Assembly (NCBI GenBank): GCA_007121755.1
Contig: SKJZ01000105.1
Span: 1-7,567, forward strand
Source of the DNA: Halorhodospira sp.
Lineage (GTDB): Bacteria; Pseudomonadota; Gammaproteobacteria; Nitrococcales; Halorhodospiraceae
Direction of reading: 5' to 3'
Length of the DNA: 7,567 nucleotides
A model generated the notes under the pieces. That model saw only the letters and a list, made by a program, of their open reading frames with translations, was not told the origin of the DNA and did not search any database. Made by a program: the position numbers and the translations under genes. Below are positions 5,310 to 7,567 of the stretch, one piece after another. Within the stretch, counting starts at the first letter, position 1. The number at the start of each line of letters is the position of its first letter.

Positions 5310-6243
5310 GCGCCAGCCGGGTGAGAAAGCGCCAGGGGGCGCGGTCCCACGGGGTGAAGCGGGGCAACTGGAAAGGATCCCAGCCGTGCCCGGCCGCGCC
5401 CGGACTCGTCGAGACCGCCAAGCGGAAACCGGCCCGGCGGAGCAGGGCGCGATCCCGATCGGTGTAGTCCCGCCCCGGTTTGCCGTTGGGGTAAGCGAAA
5501 GACTCCACCGGGACGCCGCAGAGCGAGCGCAGCCGTTCGGCGCTCTCGCCGATCTCCCACCGCGCCTGCTTTTCATCCACCTGAGCGAGGATGGGGTGGG
5601 AGACAGTGTGAGCACCAACGGTCATCCCCGCGTCGCACAAGCCGCGAACCTGACCGTCGGTCATCATCAGGTCGTCGGGCAGCGGCACGCCGATCCGCTC
5701 CGTCAAATCCTCGATGCTGGCATCGCGTACCTGGGGCGTCAGGTACTTGATGGCGCGGATGATGCTTTCAGCCGCGCCGCGCCGCTCCTCTACGCCGTCC
5801 AACCGGTGGTATCCCAGGCCCCGGTCGCGCAAATCGAGCGTCTCTCCGGGCGCCCGGCGCACCGCTTCGATGACGGTGTCGTTGAACATCCGCCCGCCGT
5901 TGAGATAGCCGGTGGCGATGAAAAACGTCGCGGGGAGCCCGTGGCGGCGAAGAATCGGGAGGGCGTGGAGGTGGTTGTCCGCATAGCCGTCGTCGAAGGT
6001 GACCGCCGTGGCCCGCGGCGGCAGCGCGCCCGCCTGGAGCCGCGCCACCGCTTCAGGCAGCGGCAAGACGCGGGTGTGCTGGGCCAGGATCTCCATCTGA
6101 TTATCGAACAGGCGGGCATCGGGCTCCGCCGGGCGCATCGGGTCGGGCTCCGGCAGAACCCGGTGGTAGATGAGGATCGACAACTTGCGGCCTCTCCGGC
6201 TGAGCCCCCAAGCCTTTTCGATCGCCCGCAGGAGCGTCTTCAT
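5266..6243 (-). CDS. NodB-type polysaccharide deacetylase
   Basis: A 325-residue protein with a carbohydrate esterase 4 (NodB homology) domain. LSILIYHRVLPEPDP (21-35) precedes motif 1, VTFDDGYADN (81-90; D84 catalytic base, D85 metal ligand). PATFFIATGYL follows at 104-114. Motif 2, GAHTVSHP (210-217), supplies metal ligands H212 and H216, and SFAYPNGKPG (248-257) is motif 3. The catalytic set is intact. There is no clear signal peptide; the basic N-terminus MKTLLRAIEKAWGLSRRGRK suggests a cytoplasmic or membrane-associated enzyme. It would remove N- or O-acetyl groups from the EPS or its lipid-linked precursor. Start choice: ATG 6243 is preferred; in-frame ATG 6252 or TTG 6276 would add 3 or 11 residues, and no option has a strong Shine-Dalgarno. 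It converges on the glycosyltransferase with a 44-bp overlap and diverges from the acyltransferase gene. Such deacetylases are frequent in exosortase-linked EPS loci. Confidence 0.92.
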   Translation of the reverse strand: MKTLLRAIEKAWGLSRRGRKLSILIYHRVLPEPDPMRPAEPDARLFDNQMEILAQHTRVLPLPEAVARLQAGALPPRATAVTFDDGYADNHLHALPILRRHGLPATFFIATGYLNGGRMFNDTVIEAVRRAPGETLDLRDRGLGYHRLDGVEERRGAAESIIRAIKYLTPQVRDASIEDLTERIGVPLPDDLMMTDGQVRGLCDAGMTVGAHTVSHPILAQVDEKQARWEIGESAERLRSLCGVPVESFAYPNGKPGRDYTDRDRALLRRAGFRLAVSTSPGAAGHGWDPFQLPRFTPWDRAPWRFLTRLALNSGHDGVLARSGQ

Positions 6244-6270
6244 TGGTCTCATTTGGGCACCGATGGGATA

Positions 6271-6293
6271 CGGCAACTATAGTGTAGCTGCCG
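6271..6293. promoter_or_regulatory. Dyad over a TATAGT box between divergent deacetylase and acyltransferase genes
   Basis: CGGCAACTA (6271-6279) and TAGCTGCCG (6285-6293) form an inverted repeat with one mismatch and a 5-bp spacer. It covers TATAGT at 6278-6283 (plus), and the centre ACTATAGT also gives TATAGT on the minus strand (6281-6276). On the plus strand TGGGCA (6254-6259) lies 18 bp upstream as a weak -35. This is the only AT-rich patch in the 74-bp gap, so it may hold back-to-back promoters under a shared operator. Pattern match only. Confidence 0.35.
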
Positions 6294-6317
6294 AGTTTTG
6301 CCCGGCTGCTCAACCGA

Positions 6318-7454
6318 ATGACAGGCATGCTGACAAACGCACGGTTTCTGGCGGATACCTGGAGCATCATCGAGGGCGCGCTTGATGAATTCGAGGGGCC
6401 TTGGGAGGCGTTGTACGGAGTGTGCTCGCCGCCGCCCTACCTCTCGTACATCTGGCAGAGCACGCTGTATGCGTTGTGCCCCGGCGGCAGCCGGCCCTTC
6501 GTAATCGCCCTGGCGGAGGGCGGGCGGCCGTGGGCCATGGCCTCTTTCGGCTACGCCGTCCGTAATGCGTCCCGCCCGATCCGGGCGCGCGTATTGAAAA
6601 TGAACGAGAGCGGAGATCCCGAACTCGACGGCGTTCTGCTGGAACACAACCGGCCCTTGGCGCGGAGCGGAGATGAGGGAGAGGCGCTCGGCGCCATGGC
6701 GGCCTACTTGTTGGAGCACGGCCCGGCGTGGGACGAACTCTCCCTGGGGTGGGTCGACGAGGCGGTGTGGCGGCGGTTGCGGCCGGCCCTGTCGGGACTG
6801 CCGCTGACGGTCGTCGAAGACGGCCGGTCGCCGTACTACTTCATCGACGTGGGCCGCCTGTCCGGCTTGGACGACTACCTCGGGCTGATGAGCGCCAACA
6901 CTCGGTATCAAATCCGCCGGGCCGTGCGCCAATACGGCGGTGCGGACGCGCTGACCTGGTCGGTGGCTCCCACCCCGGCCGTGGCGTTGGAGTGGTTTTC
7001 CGATCTCCAACGCCTCCACCAAGCGTCCTGGAACGTCCGCGGGCAGCGTGGCGCCTTCTCCAGCGCGCGTATCCGGGAGTTTCACGCCCGGCTGATCGCG
7101 GATCCGCGCTCATCCGGGGTCGTCGAGATCGCCCGTATCGACGCCGCCCACGGCCCCATCGGCTATCTCTACAACTTGCGGGCCGGTGACACAGTCTTTA
7201 ACTACCAGAGCGGATTCGACTACGCCGGTGGCCGGCAGTGCAAACCGGGCCTGGTCAGCCACGCCCTGGCGGCGGCGGAGTACGGACGCCGGGGAATGCG
7301 GCGTTACGACCTGCTGATGGGCGACAGCCAGTACAAACGCAGCCTCTCCACCGGCAGCGGCAGCATGGTCCGTATCGTCCTCCAGCGCCGCCGGCTGCGC
7401 CTCGCCCTGGAGCGGATCGCCCGCTCGTTGCTGAGCGGGATACGGCGTTACTAA
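6318..7454 (+). CDS. FemAB/GNAT-like acyltransferase (BioF2-like, Acetyltransf_6 type)
   Basis: A 378-residue protein with the double-GNAT layout of FemAB-like transferases. The N-terminal half has PWEALYG (28-34) and SYIWQSTLYAL (43-53). The C-terminal half has SPYYFIDVG (171-179), SANTRYQIRRAVRQYGG (192-208), LHQASWNVRGQRGAF (233-247), IGYLYNLRAGDTVFNYQSGFD (281-301) and KPGLVSHALAAAEYGRRGMR... YDLLMGDSQYKRSLST (309-345). This last pattern is the one I know from GNAT proteins in EPS and exosortase loci. It probably transfers an acyl or aminoacyl group to an amino sugar in the cytoplasm; donor (acyl-CoA, acyl-ACP or aminoacyl-tRNA) unknown. Pairing with a deacetylase that could free the amine is suggestive. 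ATG 6318 and ATG 6327 are both possible and neither has a strong ribosome site. The gene is complete and stops 15 bp before the terminal stem-loop element. Confidence 0.85.
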   Translation: MTGMLTNARFLADTWSIIEGALDEFEGPWEALYGVCSPPPYLSYIWQSTLYALCPGGSRPFVIALAEGGRPWAMASFGYAVRNASRPIRARVLKMNESGDPELDGVLLEHNRPLARSGDEGEALGAMAAYLLEHGPAWDELSLGWVDEAVWRRLRPALSGLPLTVVEDGRSPYYFIDVGRLSGLDDYLGLMSANTRYQIRRAVRQYGGADALTWSVAPTPAVALEWFSDLQRLHQASWNVRGQRGAFSSARIREFHARLIADPRSSGVVEIARIDAAHGPIGYLYNLRAGDTVFNYQSGFDYAGGRQCKPGLVSHALAAAEYGRRGMRRYDLLMGDSQYKRSLSTGSGSMVRIVLQRRRLRLALERIARSLLSGIRRY

Positions 7455-7467
7455 CCTTTCGGAAGGT
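7454..7467 (+). terminator. Small hairpin after the acyltransferase stop
   Basis: ACCTT (7454-7458) pairs with AAGGT (7463-7467) around a TCGG loop, beginning at the last base of the TAA stop. The stem is short and followed only by ATT, so it is a weak terminator candidate at best; the larger element downstream is more likely to shape the transcript end. Confidence 0.2.
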
Positions 7468-7469
7468 AT

Positions 7470-7567
7470 TGTCAGGTAGCAGCCATACGGGGACGCCGTG
7501 AATCCATCCCTGGAGGCTTCACGGCCGCATCCCTGCGGCCGAGACCCCGTATGGCTGCTACCTGACA
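7470..7567. repeat. 98-bp compound palindromic element (MITE-like or intergenic repeat)
   Basis: Perfect 23-bp terminal inverted repeats (7470-7492, beginning TGTCAGGTAGC, and 7545-7567) flank two inner hairpins. One pairs GCCGTGAA (7495-7502) with TTCACGGC (7518-7525). The other pairs CGGCCGCA (7522-7529) with TGCGGCCG (7534-7541). The inner stems share 7522-7525, so they cannot both form fully. Both loops carry the same word, CATCCCTG (7505-7512 and 7528-7535). I recall intergenic stem-loops with this loop word in several gammaproteobacterial genomes, unverified. It has no coding potential. Lying just after the acyltransferase stop, it could terminate transcription or protect mRNA, and it may be a mobilised miniature element. 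The window ends exactly at its last base. Confidence 0.8.

Noticed and set aside
4248..5618. 456-codon minus-strand open frame opposite the glycosyltransferase
   Set aside because: Arg/Pro/Gly-rich shadow spanning the ends of two well-supported genes in other frames.
4570..6282. 570-codon plus-strand open frame
   Set aside because: It is antisense to the deacetylase and out of frame with the glycosyltransferase. It has low-complexity Arg/Ser/Ala sequence and no motifs; long shadow ORFs are expected at this GC content.

Overview
The window is GC-rich, densely coding and free of rRNA, tRNA and phage genes. It looks like part of an exopolysaccharide (EPS) locus of the exosortase A / PEP-CTERM type from a high-GC gammaproteobacterium. 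The strongest evidence is an adjacent pair of alpha/beta-hydrolase genes whose motifs I recognise as 'exosortase A system-associated' hydrolase 2 and hydrolase 1, placed directly after an acyl carrier protein (ACP) gene. The gammaproteobacterial assignment (perhaps Chromatiales-like) is inference. It rests on the hydrolase pair, a DUF1640/CCDC90-type coiled-coil gene and a compound intergenic stem-loop at the right edge. No exosortase, prsK/prsR or chain-length gene is visible, so those would lie outside the window.

Layout. Positions 1-340 (minus): the N-terminal 113 codons of a DUF1640-like coiled-coil protein. It runs off the left edge and ends there in four near-identical 33-bp (11-residue) repeats. 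It has its own sigma70-type promoter and Shine-Dalgarno (SD) site, both buried in the 3' end of the next gene, and is probably not part of the EPS pathway. Positions 316-2115 (minus): an asparagine-synthetase-like amidotransferase without the N-terminal glutaminase cysteine. Positions 2116-2315: a divergent control region with a 7-N5-7 dyad and a perfect 18-bp inverted repeat that ends at the base before the SD of the ACP gene. Positions 2316-5309 (plus): a tight operon of ACP, hydrolase 2, hydrolase 1 and a family 2 glycosyltransferase, the last two coupled by an ATGA overlap. Positions 5266-6243 (minus): a NodB-type polysaccharide deacetylase converging on, and overlapping, the glycosyltransferase. 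Positions 6244-6317: a short divergent promoter region with a dyad over a TATAGT box. Positions 6318-7454 (plus): a FemAB/GNAT-like acyltransferase. Positions 7470-7567: a 98-bp element with perfect 23-bp terminal inverted repeats and two inner hairpins, ending exactly at the window edge.

How the genes may work together (inference): the glycosyltransferase adds a sugar to the EPS repeat unit and the deacetylase removes N- or O-acetyl groups. The ACP, two hydrolases, amidotransferase-like protein and GNAT-like transferase form a plausible set for making, proofreading and attaching an acyl or amide decoration. The chemistry of this decoration is not established from the sequence.
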